Positions 49,006 to 60,549 are shown, numbered from the stretch's first letter. The stretch: DNA of 64,000 nucleotides from Spisula solida (GCA_947247005.1 OX365948.1:37762601-37826600); one strand, 5' to 3'. Program-made: numbers and translations. The notes: generated from the letters alone by a model not told the origin.

Positions 49006-49320
49006 AGTTCGCAATTTCCCTAGTATGTACGTTTGAACCGTTCATCAGAACTCTGTGTATATACTATAACACGAAAAGCATATGATACCGCCACCATATG
49101 TCATCAATATTATCATTTTGCATGAAATATGTAAGTCAACTACTAGCAGTAGATTGTAAGTGGCATAATAATTCCGTATAATACTAAGATAAAAGTTCTA
49201 ACACGATAAGAATATGTACAACACACCACTTTCATTTAAACAATAAACATATCATTCGAAATCACAAACACTCTACAGACGCAAACGTAATTAATCGTAT
49301 TCCAAAAAATAGTTAAATAC

Positions 49321-49408
49321 TTGTATGTGAATATCGTCCCGTCTGATAGGGTCACTGACGTGTACTCCGAAGGTGTCGGACACGCGTATGGGTGGTGATA
49401 CAGTCCAT
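49321..49408 (-). CDS. PAN/C-type lectin gene, exon 3 (linker)
   Basis: An 88-nt exon between acceptor GTTTTTTCAG and donor GTATTT on the minus strand. With phase carried from exon 2 it reads Asp-Gly-Leu-Tyr-His-His-Pro-Tyr-Ala-Cys-Pro-Thr-Pro and ends Thr-Ile-Phe-Thr-Tyr-Lys, residues 112-141. It links the PAN domain to the lectin domain; its Cys followed by Pro is where long-form C-type lectin domains often begin. A different frame is also open through this exon, but only this one fits both neighbours. Confidence 0.78.
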
Positions 49409-50368
49409 CTGAAAAAACAACAAACAGAACAATATATTTTCGTATTGAGACTACCGTAGTTGTAGTTGTTCCATCCTCCGTATTGAAATAGATTTAATGT
49501 ATTTGTGTATTCGTATAAAATGCAAAAATAAACTACATGTATATTTCTTTCTGCGTTCACATATCACATGAAATGTCCACATGGTACATATACACGGGAG
49601 AATTTTGGACTCCAACCATTAAACCTCAATCGGGACACCTCGGACAATCTCTACGAATCATCTCTCGGGTATAAATAGAACGTCGCCATTTTTTAACGTC
49701 TTTCGCCATGACGTCATCATGACAGATTTAAACAGCGCTTTAATTGAATACACGCCCATCAAGCAAGCGCTGCGTAGCTGCGTGTTATGCTCAAGGAGTG
49801 TAGCGAAATTGTATTGTTTAATCAATAAAACATCTTTTGATATTTCCGCTGCTGATAAGTTACGGTCTATTTTCTTCGGCCCATTTTCTTCTGCGTAGGA
49901 TTTAAGAAAGAAAGCTGCTGGATTCATACGCTTGATACATCCGAGATATTTTATCCTGTAAAAATGCCGTACGGACCGTTCCGATTGCTAAAACCTCAGC
50001 TGTTTGATATTTCTCTACGCGCGTCTCGATAGTTTTGAGTATAAACAAACTATTCTAAGAGGCTACAATAATGAGCAAGAACATTTTGAATGTATTCGGA
50101 GTGTTTGCTGAAACATAATTTAGAATGCGCTTCGAATATACAAAAATGTAATAGATCGGCGAGTGTTCATTCCGACGATTTTCCGACTAATTCTGCCTGT
50201 ACATGATGTGGACAATATAGAAAATTGGTCTAGAGCCAATTATGTCATCCACAATAAATAAAGTGGTTTTATTATAATTAGTATTGCATATGTTAAATAT
50301 CTTACACTGACAAAGCTTTAGTTGCACATGACTTCATGTAATTTATGAATAAAAAAGGGATAGTTTAC
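49409..50368. other. Intron 2 of the lectin gene, with an unclassified 89-codon frame
   Basis: 49658-49927 on the minus strand is open for 89 codons (starts MNPAAFFLKSYAEENGPKKI). It has no recognised domain, and sits in a TGACGTCATCATGACAG-rich block that looks like repeat DNA. A TATAAATA sequence lies at 49670. No gene is called. Confidence 0.4.
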
Positions 50369-50487
50369 CTTGATCCATGTAGTATTTTGATTGTGGTACA
50401 CTGTCTAATGATATAGTAGAATTCCACCGAACTGATTGTAGGTGACAAACAGGCGGTGACGAGTCAATGTAAAAGTATGACAGGCAT
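50369..50487 (-). CDS. PAN/C-type lectin gene, exon 2 (second half of PAN domain)
   Basis: A 119-nt exon between acceptor ATTTATCAG and donor GTAAAC. Its first base completes the Thr-72 codon left by exon 1; then C73-Leu-Ser-Tyr-Phe-Tyr and C86-His-Leu give the second half of a PAN/apple-like fold. It ends Lys-Tyr-Tyr-Met-Asp-Gln plus one base (phase 1), which exon 3 completes. Seen alone the exon would be missed; the C-x(10,12)-C spacing across the splice and the phase match support it. Confidence 0.8.
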
Positions 50488-50966
50488 CTGATAAATAGAA
50501 TAAAACATTTTTACATAATAGCTAAAATCAACTTCGTGTATTACACTCAAAAGGGTTCTAAACGCTCACGTCACCGGTCACGTGACCCATATACGTATAA
50601 CAACAGTACACTCCCCAAAACTGCTAAACCGCTACTCTATATTTCATTCCCGTTTTGTCAAAATACATAATTATATTCACATGAAATTGTACATACTGTA
50701 CTTGATTAGAAGATGCAGCAAATTTCAGTACATTCGGTGTATTGGGTAATAAAGCATGTTTTGCACGTGCAATGCATGTGGACCAAAAACAATCGACATA
50801 ACTGATGACTGTTCATCTTGAAAAACACATAACATGCTGAAATTGACTCGAGTGGAACACTCATGAGATTTTGTAAAATAACTGTAAACGTAATTGCTAG
50901 TTGACATTTTTTTATTTTATTTATAATTTTATAATGCATTTATTAATACGAAATTTCATAAACTGA
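50488..50966. other. Lectin intron 1, distal part, no feature seen
   Basis: AT-rich intronic DNA; open frames on the minus strand (50706-50939) have no domain. Confidence 0.4.
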
Positions 50967-51297
50967 CAGGCGCGTAGCTACCTGTACGCAGAATACTCTG
51001 CTGCGTATACATGCTTCTCTAAAAGTGAAAAAAACAATGATAAAAAATGCAATAAAAACTGATGCCTAAGCTCTAAGGGGGGTAAGCTTTTAATATTTTC
51101 AGAATTTCTTAGAAACACTTTCAAAAAGCTCTACTGTATAATTATATACTAAACAGATTTGGTTTTATCAATAAAAATAATGTTAAAGATGATGCAAAAA
51201 CACGCCATAACGCACCAGAGACGTTCTAGCGAAAAAAAATTTCCAGGGCAGCATGCCGTCTTGCGTACACATTCAAATACCTCTAGCTACGCCCCTG
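50967..51297. mobile_element. 331-bp element, TIR CAGGGGCGTAGCTA-like, 5-bp target duplication ACTGA
   Basis: Left end CAGGCGCGTAGCTACCTG, right end CTCTAGCTACGCCCCTG; ACTGA precedes (50962-50966) and follows (51298-51302) it. The same kind of 5-bp duplication and CAGGGGCG-type end is seen in the element at 16431-17517. Non-coding. Confidence 0.82.
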
Positions 51298-51399
51298 ACT
51301 GACATATGAATATGCAATGAAGCCAATGGCTACTTGCGATCTAATTCACCGATTTTGACTTGTTACTTAACCACTTGGGCACTTCTTCGTTTTAAGATT

Positions 51400-51610
51400 T
51401 CTGACAGCTAAAACTAGGCATTGTAGTCCTTTTGCTGTGGAAACTGGGTCATTCAGCTAGTTATAATTTATTATACTTTTCGACAGCTTGGATTTGGGCG
51501 GATCTGCGCTTGTTTAGTTGGGTATTGTGCTCTGTGTGTTTTTAATGTTTTCTGTGCTCGGCTGGTTAAGTTGAGTGCTGCCTTCCCTGTCTGACTTTAT
51601 ATAATCTTTT
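51400..51610 (-). repeat. Repeat segment, inverted copy of 54241-54490
   Basis: Contains CTGGGTCATTCAGCTAGTTA, GGATTTGGGCGGATCTGCGC and GTGCTCGGCTGGTTAAGTTG, all present in reverse complement at 54250-54410. The outer part of this copy is shortened relative to the other. The pair could be two insertions of one element in opposite orientation, or the ends of a larger structure. Confidence 0.82.
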
Positions 51611-52329
51611 TGTTACTTAACCAAGTATAATGTGCACCTGTAAGACATACGTATCGAAAAGCACGTGTTTATGTACGGTTTTGATGTAATCGATAATTTT
51701 CCAACGCGAACAACACCTTATATGACGAGTTTGGCACACGCAGAACTCATTTGCCATGTCGATATGTTATAAGCTCGGAAAGAGTTGCGGCCCTTGATTG
51801 TTTTTAATTACAAATTTAATTATAAAATGGTTATCTCCATTTTTTTCATTGACAGGGACCTTCGATTTGTGAATATCAACAAGCAAGGGTATTATTCGCA
51901 AAATTGGCTTTTCTTTGAGAAGCCTTTTTGAAATTTTGTTCTCAGATTCCTAGACGTCATTAGAGTTCGTCTTGGGTCAATCGCGGCATGTAACTTGTTT
52001 TTCTGGGAGGGCAACATCAGTTATGCTAAAATGTTCATGAACACGTGCTTGCCATGCGTTGTAATATGCACGTGTTCATGAACAATTTGGATATAAATAG
52101 TTTGTGGCTTTGTAAAATATACTTCCTTATTTAATGCGCCCATTACGGCTAACATGACCGTTTATCGGTCAAAATGAATCAATAGTTAACTGCATGTTGG
52201 ATTCAAGTATGCAAAAACATGAGAGTTCATGCAGTATTAACAAAAATCGTAATACAAACTCATGGTGGCGGGTTAGAACTTTTTAGGGGTAGTGTATATG
52301 TTTTTAAACTGTGATTTCCCATAAACAGA
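51611..52329. other. Intronic DNA, no feature seen
   Basis: Contains an inverted GTTCATGAACACGTGC/GCACGTGTTCATGAAC pair around 52035-52085 but no gene. Confidence 0.45.
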
Positions 52330-52587
52330 AAAGAAACAACGAATGACTCACACCTGACACTTGGGAACACATATTAAAGAAATACTGTTATCCACTAGAT
52401 CTCCAGGAATACAAGAAAAGATCCCAAAAGACTACCAAAACATCGATAAAGAAGTGCTAATAAGGACAAGAAGCTATTTCTAGAACAACAAACTAGTGAA
52501 GCAGAGTCAGCTAGAGCAAGAGAAGATATGCGTGCTGTCTACAAGATCATTAAACGTCTTTGTTGTCATACCATCTCCATATGTTAA
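52330..52587 (+). mobile_element. LINE relic, fragment 1 (upstream of reverse transcriptase)
   Basis: From 52501 the frame reads Ala-Glu-Ser-Ala-Arg-Ala-Arg-Glu-Asp-Met-Arg-Ala-Val-Tyr-Lys-Ile-Ile-Lys-Arg-Leu-Cys, a segment typical of the region before the reverse transcriptase of many animal LINEs. Stops and frameshifts occur upstream. It is cut by the TTAA element and resumes at 53933. Antisense to the lectin gene, in its first intron. Confidence 0.65.
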
Positions 52588-53928
52588 GGACGTTTGATAG
52601 GGTTATTATTTTTTTTAAATGATACCAAAAAATAGGCACAATTATAGTTTGATATATACTGAAGCAATATGTGAAATAAAAAAGGTATGTCGCGGTACTA
52701 TTTAAGGGGTCATTGGCCCTTTTGCAACATTAAAAAATGACCAAAATTTCTGATATTTCGCAATGTATTCATTTTTGCATTAAAATCGATAGTTTTTCTT
52801 GTTAAAATTATTTCCATGGATTCGTATGAACAAACACATATTATACACTTCTGGTATTAATAAGAAAATTCACACATTTTTGACAAAAAAAGAATTGTCA
52901 AAATATCCGAAAAATGACTGCTAAAAAAGAAAAAAAATACACAAAATCGGCCGTAGCTCAAAAACGACCTGGATGACCAATATATTTTTTATTGCTAATT
53001 TTGTTGATAAAAGTGTACTTAATCTAAATATTAAATAAAAAAGAAAGGTCACGGGACTACTTGTTGCGCTATGACGTCATTATTGTCCCCCTATATCATA
53101 AAAAAATTAGTGAAATTGCGTAAAAACGACGCAATATCTGCGCGTAAAAAATATTCTTATATCAAAAGAGTACTCACATTTGCATATTATGTACATGAAA
53201 GTATAGTAAATATAAACTTAGAAGAAATTGGCGTGTAACAAGAATTATTTTAGCGGCAGTTACGTCGTAATTGTGTCTCTTTACAATGAAAATTGCGGTA
53301 TAATGGCGGTAAAATGGGGCAAAAAAGGCCAATTTGGTACATTTTGCATATATGTTTTTCTCATAATTTCTAGTCTTGTCATAACATGACTAAGGATGTT
53401 GATTTAAGTGTACTTTATCTAAAAATTAAAACATAACAAAGGTTTTCACGCAACACTTTGTGCAATTATGACTGAATTATCTCCCCTTTTTCCAAATTGT
53501 CTGTGACGTCGTATTTCATATAGCAAGGGCGCACAGATGGGCCCTGAATCGCTCACTTGAATACTTTTCACAATTTTAGTCAAGATATCATTAGTTCATT
53601 CCCTATGTATCAGTAAAAGGGGATCTATGTAGTCCCAGGCAATACAAACACTCATTATAAATGGGTACAGGTAACCCAAGTAATAATTTCTAATTTCACA
53701 AAAAATGAATGAAAATGTAACCGCTATTTCACGCAGAGTGTGTTCATATTATTTCCTCAGTGAAATTAGTTTTTACCCTAAAATATCCATATTTATACTA
53801 ACCCTACATAGTATCACGACAAACATTTTGCCCAATTTTCATGACGATCCAGGGCCAAACGCGGCCTCTATTTCCGTTTAAAGTATATGCGCAGAAATGA
53901 TGCGCATAAACAACTGTATCAAACGTCC
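52588..53928. mobile_element. 1.34-kb TTAA-target element inserted in the LINE
   Basis: Starts GGACGTTTGATA directly after TTAA (52584-52587) and ends TATCAAACGTCC directly before TTAA (53929-53932). The 12-bp perfect inverted repeats and TTAA duplication fit piggyBac- or Kolobok-type mobilisation. It has no long open frame, so it is non-autonomous. LINE sequence lies on both sides. Confidence 0.87.
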
Positions 53929-53932
53929 TTAA

Positions 53933-54240
53933 AGAAAAAGTAGGAAACATCTTTACCTTCGAACAAGAGCTAACAGATGGGTAGAACACTTCAAAGAACT
54001 TGCAAACATTCTACTACCAGATACTCAATTAGATACTGACCCCTGCAGAAAATGAAGTACTTTAAGCCATTAAATTACCACAAATATGACGAAGCTGCAG
54101 AATATGACAATGTACACTGAACGCTGACACCCCAAAAGCTACTTAAGTGAATTATTTAAAGCCATCTTGGAAAATGACATTATCCCGGAAGACTGGACAA
54201 AAGGAATCATTGTCAGAATATCGAAGAAGGGTGACATACA
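53933..54240 (+). mobile_element. LINE relic, fragment 2 (start of reverse transcriptase)
   Basis: From 53975 a frame reads Arg-Trp-Val-Glu-His-Phe-Lys-Glu-Leu-Ala-Asn-Ile-Leu-Leu-Pro. From 54152 a frame reads LFKAILENDIIPEDWTKGII then VRISKKGD, the fingers region of a non-LTR reverse transcriptase. Stops and frame changes between the two show it is dead. It breaks off after Lys-Lys-Gly-Asp, where the repeat arm begins. Confidence 0.8.
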
Positions 54241-54495
54241 AAAATATTATAATAAGTCAGACAGGGAAGGCAGCACTCAACTTAACCAGCCGAGCACAGA
54301 AAACATTAAAAACACACAAAGCACAATGCCCAACTAAACAAGCGCAGATCCGCCCAAGTCCAAGCTGTCGAAAAGTATAATAAATTATAACTAGCTGAAT
54401 GACCCAGTAGAAAAGATTCAGCAAACAAAAGGCGGAATGTCCTCGCTGAATGACCTAGTTACAACAGTAAAACTGCTGAACTACATAGTTTTAGC
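54241..54495 (+). repeat. Repeat segment interrupting the LINE, inverted relative to 51400-51610
   Basis: Contains CAACTTAACCAGCCGAGCAC, GCGCAGATCCGCCCAAGTCC and TAACTAGCTGAATGACCCAG, the reverse complements of the 51400-51610 segment, and a second weaker GCTGAATGACCTAGTTACAA copy of one end. It sits exactly between two consecutive reverse transcriptase motifs (KKGD before, CDNWRGITLLS after), so it arrived after the LINE. Confidence 0.78.
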
Positions 54496-54504
54496 AGCCT
54501 TTAG

Positions 54505-54610
54505 TCTCAAGTCTGTGATAACTGGCGAGGAATAACCCTCTTATCAATACATAGCAAAGGTTTCTGCAAGGTTCTTTTTCTTAAAATTGACACAACCATA
54601 CATAACACGT
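54505..54610 (+). mobile_element. LINE relic, fragment 3 (reverse transcriptase core)
   Basis: Reads Val-Cys-Asp-Asn-Trp-Arg-Gly-Ile-Thr-Leu-Leu-Ser-Ile, the NWRGI block that follows the KKGD block in non-LTR reverse transcriptases, and on to LFLKIDTTIHNT. It is cut by the 4.1-kb foldback element. Confidence 0.82.
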
Positions 54611-57600
54611 TATAGTCCGGTCTATAAATGGGATATTTTGGTAAGACCCGGCATTGGACTATATAGTAAATATTGTTTGGTATTTTGTTAGGGAATATGT
54701 TGTTATTGAAGAATGTGAATGATGCCCAGCTTGCATCATTGAGCATTATGAGAAATTCAAGATGGCGTCCAAGATGGCCGCTAAAATTAGAAAAATGGCC
54801 TGTGATACTAGAAATAAGTTACAAATTGCTATTTTTGCGGGTTGATTGTATTTTAAATATTAAAAACATAATCATTAATATAAATTTATCATTAGTTATT
54901 GATTTAGTGAATCTTAGATGGCACCCATGGCAGCTGGAATCCAAATCACGGCTATAATGGCTGCCATTATTGCCAAATTGTACTTAAACTCAATTGTTTT
55001 AATTATATGTGTACCAGTAGTGTAATATATGATAAATACTCAAAGAAAACTGCAATTCAAAACAGTTGACCCATTAGCTGATTCAAAATGGCGTCCAAGA
55101 TGGCCGCCATAATAGAAACAATATGTTAGTGGATCATAAAGAAGTTGCATATTGATATTTTTCTGATTGATTGTAGTGTAAGTGTCTCAAACATAATAAC
55201 TTCTGTAATACACTCAGTCTGCATAAATGTATCATTATTTATTGATCAAGCCAATTTTATATGGCACCAATGACGATTGAAATCAAAATGGCGGCAAAAA
55301 TGGCTGCCACATATGCCAAACTGAAAATTAGCATTTAAAAGCATGTAACGTAATAGCAGAAATTGTTAATTTTTAATATAAGTACTGCTATAGGTAATAA
55401 ATGATCTATTAAAACTACAATTGAAAACACTTTATGTTTATAGCTTATTCAAATTGGTTTCCAAGATTGATGTCAAACATGAAAGTTTAAACCAAGCTAA
55501 TTATATATCTTAGACCACTGGTTGGTTGGTATACTAGTATATGTATTATATTATGTATATATGTTTTATTTGCACGTTTGTTTATTTTACAAACAACATT
55601 TTATATACATTTCCACTTGATTTTATCCACTGACCCGGGGGAATGTGACATTTTTACTTTTTCAAAGTCTAAATTCCCACCCTAGAGCAAGGGCAATTTG
55701 TCAAAATCCCCTCACTGGGAGATGCTTTACATAACAGCCGGGATCACAATTTTGGCCAAAGTCTATTTCCCCGGGACTCGGCACCATTCTGTCTGTCAAA
55801 TTCCCACCTATCGGGAACAGCCTTCGGTCAAAAGATGTGTATGCCCGCCACCAACCCCTGGGGGAAAACATTAATAGGTACATAAGGCGTACAGTTAATT
55901 ATGTCTTGGTCGTATATTTTCTCAATTTTACATGGACATTATGGTTAAGGAATACATGCAGATCCATCATCTATCTACGTGGAGTCTTCACTATCTGCTC
56001 AGTAAGGTACCAGGTCTTTGAAATATACAGCTATATTGTCTTGGCATTGAGATGAATAGCTTGATGTCTGATTCGATCAAGTTGTTGCTGGTGTTCCACT
56101 GTGGTTTAAATGTATTGAAAGCATTGCAAGCTTTACCTATCATAATCTTCAAATTTAAAGCAGTTGAAGGTCTCATTATCAATGTCTTGATGATCCACAA
56201 GGCATTTTGCATGATTAGAGCATAGCGCATAATGTTGCATCGCCAACCGTTTTGTCTTCTTGACAATGACCAATGTCTTTGGTTTTGTTGTCAAGACAAC
56301 GTACATTGTTTAGCACGAGGCAAAGCTGTGGGGAGATGCCAGCAACCTACATACAGAAGATATTGCAGTTAACTACATCCAATCTGAAGATATACTAGTC
56401 AACAGTACACATTAAAAGTCTGTGTGAGACACTAGGCCGATACATTCAGCTTGTCCGTCTGTACGTCAGTCATTCAGTCTGTCCGTAGACGCATTCTTGT
56501 GGACGAAACTGCTCCTACAGTTTGGACAGGATTTCGCTCAAACTTTCACAGATGAACAACCTCAACAAATATATGTGCATGAAGAAAGGTGAGTTTTGGA
56601 AGAAATATGGCCCTTTGCCGGCGGGGGTATATTAGTCTGCCGAATGGCGACAGCTCTAGTTATAATTATGCTAAGGTTGGTGTATGAGCTTTCAACGCTT
56701 GATCTTGGTTAATTATGGAGGCTTTTCTTGCAATCAGCCTAATAATGGGTCGCTAAGTAGCATCACTTCTGGTAGGATCAATGTAAAGTACATTTTCTCT
56801 CCTTCTGACAAGATCTTTTATGACCAGTGTCACCATTGTAATCCTTAACCTATTCTTTTAGTAATCAATTTGCCACAACCCTCATGTTCATTCAGGCGCT
56901 TTATTTACCTTCTTCCTATAGTTCTCTATATTACACTTGGTGTTTTAGATAGCTGGTCCTTGTTTGCAACAGTCTGTCTGAGTTTTATCATCTCATCAGT
57001 AAGGCAAGTTTTGTACATTCTCTTCTTGTATCCCATTTGATCTTTAGAAATAATTTAATTGTTACATTTTATATCTGGTGTGTTGATGTTGTGCCAATCT
57101 TAAAGAGAATCCAAGAATGGTCGTTCCTTACTCTAGCAAGTAATTTTATAACTGTCAAATATGTAATCCACAATAGATAAAGTCGTTATTATTATTATTA
57201 TTACAACATGTATTACTACTATTATTACCAGGTCTGGTCTGGTCTGGTCTGGTCATATTTTTGCCCGTATATAAACTATTATGTCATGCAGAGGTCTTCC
57301 CCATCCTCTGGAGATCGCTACATAATATTTGGTTTAAAGCGACCATATCAGATGACCTCCATGTGGCCTCGTAAATTCTTGGGTGTTGGCATCTTTTTCA
57401 TTCAATAACTTAACACATGAGCATCACATGGCAGCATAGAATATACAGGGGTTTTATCGCCTAGACCTTCGTTATCAATGATCATTTCTTTACTAGTGAT
57501 GGCATTTGTATCACCAATAAAAGTGATAAACTATTTTTTTCCGGGTTTTGAACAATTACGAGTTATTACCTTTCAACTATCTGGATTCGTCTGGGCATTA

Positions 57601-58691
57601 ATTATTACGCAACCTTGACTCACTGGAATTTGGACAAAACCCATATTTTGATGGGAACAGAATACACAGGAAATGCTACCTAACAATTGCACGGGGTCCC
57701 ATATTATACAGCATGTACATTGATTTTTGTAAAATTTATCAATATAAATTAGTTTATTTGGAATGAATACTTGATGATTTACACTAAATTTACCAACCGA
57801 CCAATGACAATGACTGTATGGTTAACCACTTCGTTCACGTTTGGAATATATCTTGGATGCCATTTTGAATCAGTTATCGGGTCAATTGCTCTTAATTAAA
57901 GTTTCAATTAGAGTATTTACAACATATTGCAATACTGATAATATTTTAATTAGCAATTATTCATGGTTTTTAATAAAATATGCCAATTCGTCAATTATGA
58001 CGGCCATTGTAGCCGCCATTTTGATTTCGGCCTTCATGGATGTTATCGCAAATAGACATAAAAATAAATAATGATATAAATAAATACGTCAAATACATCT
58101 TAAGAACTGCCAATCAGCAAAAATAGCAATTTGTAACTTACTTCTTGCGTCATCGACATATTTTTACTGGTTTTGGTCGCCATCTTGGGTGCCATTTTGA
58201 ATCAACTAATAAGTCAATAGTTTCGAAACGAAAGAAAGTTTAATTTTGAATAATAATTACATAATTATTACAGTACTGATATAAACAAATAGGATTAAAA
58301 TAAATGATTTTTAATACAATTTACCAATTTGGGCAATTATTGCGGCCAACGTAGTCGCCATTTTGAATTTAGCTGTTCCGGATGCCGTCTTATATTAACT
58401 GAATCAATGAATAATGATAAATATATATTAATACTTATTATATGTTTAAAACATTCAAAGTACAACTGATGAGCAAAAATAGCAATTTGTAACTTATTTC
58501 ATGCACCCATGGCATTTTTTCTAATTTTAGCGGCCATCTTGGACGCCATCTTGAATTTTTCAAAATGCTCAATGGTGCCAGCTGGGCATCATTCAGATTC
58601 TTCAATAACAACATATTCCCTAACAGAATACCAAAAAATATTTACTATACAGTCCAATGCCGGGTCTTTTTCATAATTGACCGGACTATTA
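54611..58691. mobile_element. 4.1-kb foldback element with long structured arms
   Basis: Ends TATAGTCCGGTCTATAAATG and AATTGACCGGACTATTA are inverted; pairing goes on with AGACCCGGCATTGGACTATA, ATTTTGTTAGGGAATATG and GATGCCCAGCTTGCATCATT on the left against their complements at 58568-58665. Each arm (about 54611-55500 and 57830-58691) also carries three subrepeats of about 325 bp built around CAAGATGGCGTCCAAGATGG and ATGGCTGCCATTATTGCC, in mirror order. The centre (55500-57830) has GC-rich repeat patches (55620-55870; 56440-56640) and microsatellites near 57185-57260 but no recognised protein. LINE reverse transcriptase sequence resumes on both sides. Confidence 0.85.
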
Positions 58692-58742
58692 CATGTAAGA
58701 GAAGATTGATCCGGCTTTAGGAAGGGTAGAGGCTGCATAGAC
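58692..58742 (+). mobile_element. LINE relic, fragment 4 (reverse transcriptase)
   Basis: Reads Arg-Glu-Asp-stop-Ser-Gly-Phe-Arg-Lys-Gly-Arg-Gly-Cys-Ile-Asp-Gln from 58698, the GFRKGRGCIDQ block expected a few dozen residues after the NWRGI block. It has an in-frame stop. It is sandwiched between the foldback element and a hAT-like element. Confidence 0.8.
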
Positions 58743-59216
58743 CAGGGCCCGAAATTACAACAAATACTTACACTCGGCACTCAACTCTCAAATATTGAAA
58801 ATGTTTTTAAATGAGCCAGTATTTGTCTAAGATTGTAAATCTATATCATAGGGGTCTGTATATTTTAAAACATATTTTGTTGGTTAAATGACTTTCAAGT
58901 ATACTTGTTTATATTGTTTTATCAATTTGATAGACCAATTCATAATAAGTCCGATTTGTACTGACATTTTTGCTTTAAAGTTATAAACATCTGCAAAAAA
59001 ACTTAAGTCTATTATAACAAGCTCAATTTTAAAAGTACTGTTGGATTTCTATGAACATTTCGTACAAAAATCATTATTTAGCAATATTTAGCAATAAATA
59101 CACTGTTTCCTGTAGCAATCTTCGTTGCAAAACTTTAATTGTAGTCATATAATAAATTTGAAATAGCAGTCTCCGCTGAGCAATAACTTAAGTTTGTTCG
59201 TGGAATTTGGGCCTGG
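58743..59216. mobile_element. 474-bp hAT-like element, TIR CAGGGCCCGAAATT
   Basis: Starts CAGGGCCCGAAATTACAAC and ends GGAATTTGGGCCTG, an imperfect inverted repeat of the common hAT-like type. No 8-bp target duplication is visible. LINE sequence lies on both sides, but a large part of the expected reverse transcriptase (from the GCIDQ block to the thumb) is missing, so a deletion accompanied or preceded the insertion. Confidence 0.68.
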
Positions 59217-59880
59217 TCTCAATATTAATAAGACAAAGACGAATGCGCATCAACACCAACCTTTGGATGCAAGTAAAAGAAGAAAACACACCTTTGGAAT
59301 CAGTCGAAGACTTCACATATCTTGACAGCCTGATAAGCAAAGACAACACAGCCAAAAAAGACATTATGGCAAGACTTGCGAAAATCCTTTGCTATTCTTA
59401 AACCAATTTTGAAATCCCGCCAATACTCGCTGAAGACTAAAATAAAAGTTTCAACAGCAATGGAAAATCAGTCCTACTGTATGCATCTGAATGTTGGTGA
59501 TTATGAAGAAATAGAAGGATTTTACAATGGTTGCCTGCGCATAATATCCAGAGTCTTTTGGCCAAACAAGTTCACAAACAAAGAACTATTTAAGAAAACC
59601 TGCTGTCATAACATCACTTCTGAAATCAAGCAGGGAAGGCTAAGGTGGCTAGGCATACACAAAATTAGACCAAACTCGAATACCAAAGGTTGCTCTTTGA
59701 TAGACACTACCTAGTAAAACAAAAACTGGTCGACCGAAGACAACATGGCAAAGGACTTTGGTGCCAAGACTCTTATAGATGGGATTACCTTTAGGAGCAC
59801 CGACAATGGCCAAAGACAGAACTAAGTCTAGAGAGGCCATTGCAGGCTTTTGTCCCACGGAGGACGAAGAGAATATTATT
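59217..59880 (+). mobile_element. LINE relic, fragment 5 (C-terminal part)
   Basis: The frames 59207-59401 and 59376-59714 encode MRINTNLWMQVKEENTPLES then VEDFTYLDSLISKD, FAILKPILKSRQYSLKTKIK, RIISRVFWPNKFTNKELFKK and GRLRWLGIHKIRP. These match in order the region after the reverse transcriptase palm in many animal LINEs. From about 59725 a Gly-Arg-Pro-Lys-Thr-Thr-Trp block and a final Cys-Pro-Thr-Glu-Asp-Glu-Glu close the protein. Frameshifts separate the pieces. Confidence 0.82.
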
Positions 59881-60374
59881 TTGAAAATCTACTGCATGTA
59901 CTTTGTTACTCCTATTTCAAATGTCAGTCAGATTTGTTCAGTGGTCCGTGATCGGGGTTCGATTCTTTGGTTGGACAGGCTATGTTCTTCTATGACATTG
60001 ACTGTGGCCATATCCTCCACACTTTGCTTGCATATAAGCAAGTAAGTACTGGTTAACATTTATTCCAGGAAATAATGTTTGGTCAACGGACCATGTAAAC
60101 TATAATACCGGTACTCAATAAATGTTTTTAACAGGCGCTGCTAAATACCTATAAATGCACATCACACGAATGTAGCCAATATCCCGGATGAACACAATCT
60201 TCCCGACAAGTACTCGTAACCTGACCGCTTCGGTAAAAAGTGAGTGCTGTATAGAGTTGATGACGACATTTGACACATAATACTCAAAGTTTTATAAGGT
60301 TCAGAAAAGCAATTATATTCATTTCCCTTTTATGTTAACAGAACAAATCTGATTGAGAAAACGTAGTACAAATA
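59881..60374. other. Intronic DNA with weak SINE-like trace
   Basis: GTTCAGTGGTCCGTGATCGG followed by GGTTCGATTCTTTG at about 59936-59966 resembles a worn A/B box pair. No gene is seen. Confidence 0.35.
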
Positions 60375-60549
60375 CAGTAAAACCTCGTTATCTCGAGGAC
60401 CCATCGGGATAATCCGAATGCTCGAGATAAGCCAGGTGCTCGACATATCAGAAGTTTATTAATATACAACATAGAGCAAATTCGCCTGGACTTTGCTCGA
60501 CATAGGCCGGATGCTCGAAATAACGATGCTCGACTTATCGAGGTTTTAC
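60375..60549. mobile_element. Tigger/pogo-style MITE, TIR CAGTAAAACCTCG
   Basis: Left CAGTAAAACCTCGTTATCTC, right CTCGACTTATCGAGGTTTTAC; the interior repeats CTCGAGATAA, CTCGACATAT and CTCGAAATAA. The right end lacks the final TG, so it is slightly eroded. In the first intron of the lectin gene. Confidence 0.75.

Noticed and set aside
49658..49927. 89-codon minus-strand frame as a gene
   Set aside because: No recognised domain, lies within an intron in repeat-like sequence; kept only as a note.
51400..54495. Reading the two inverted copies as termini of one 3-kb transposon
   Set aside because: LINE reverse transcriptase sequence continues on both sides of the right copy, which is easier to explain as a separate insertion into the LINE; not excluded.
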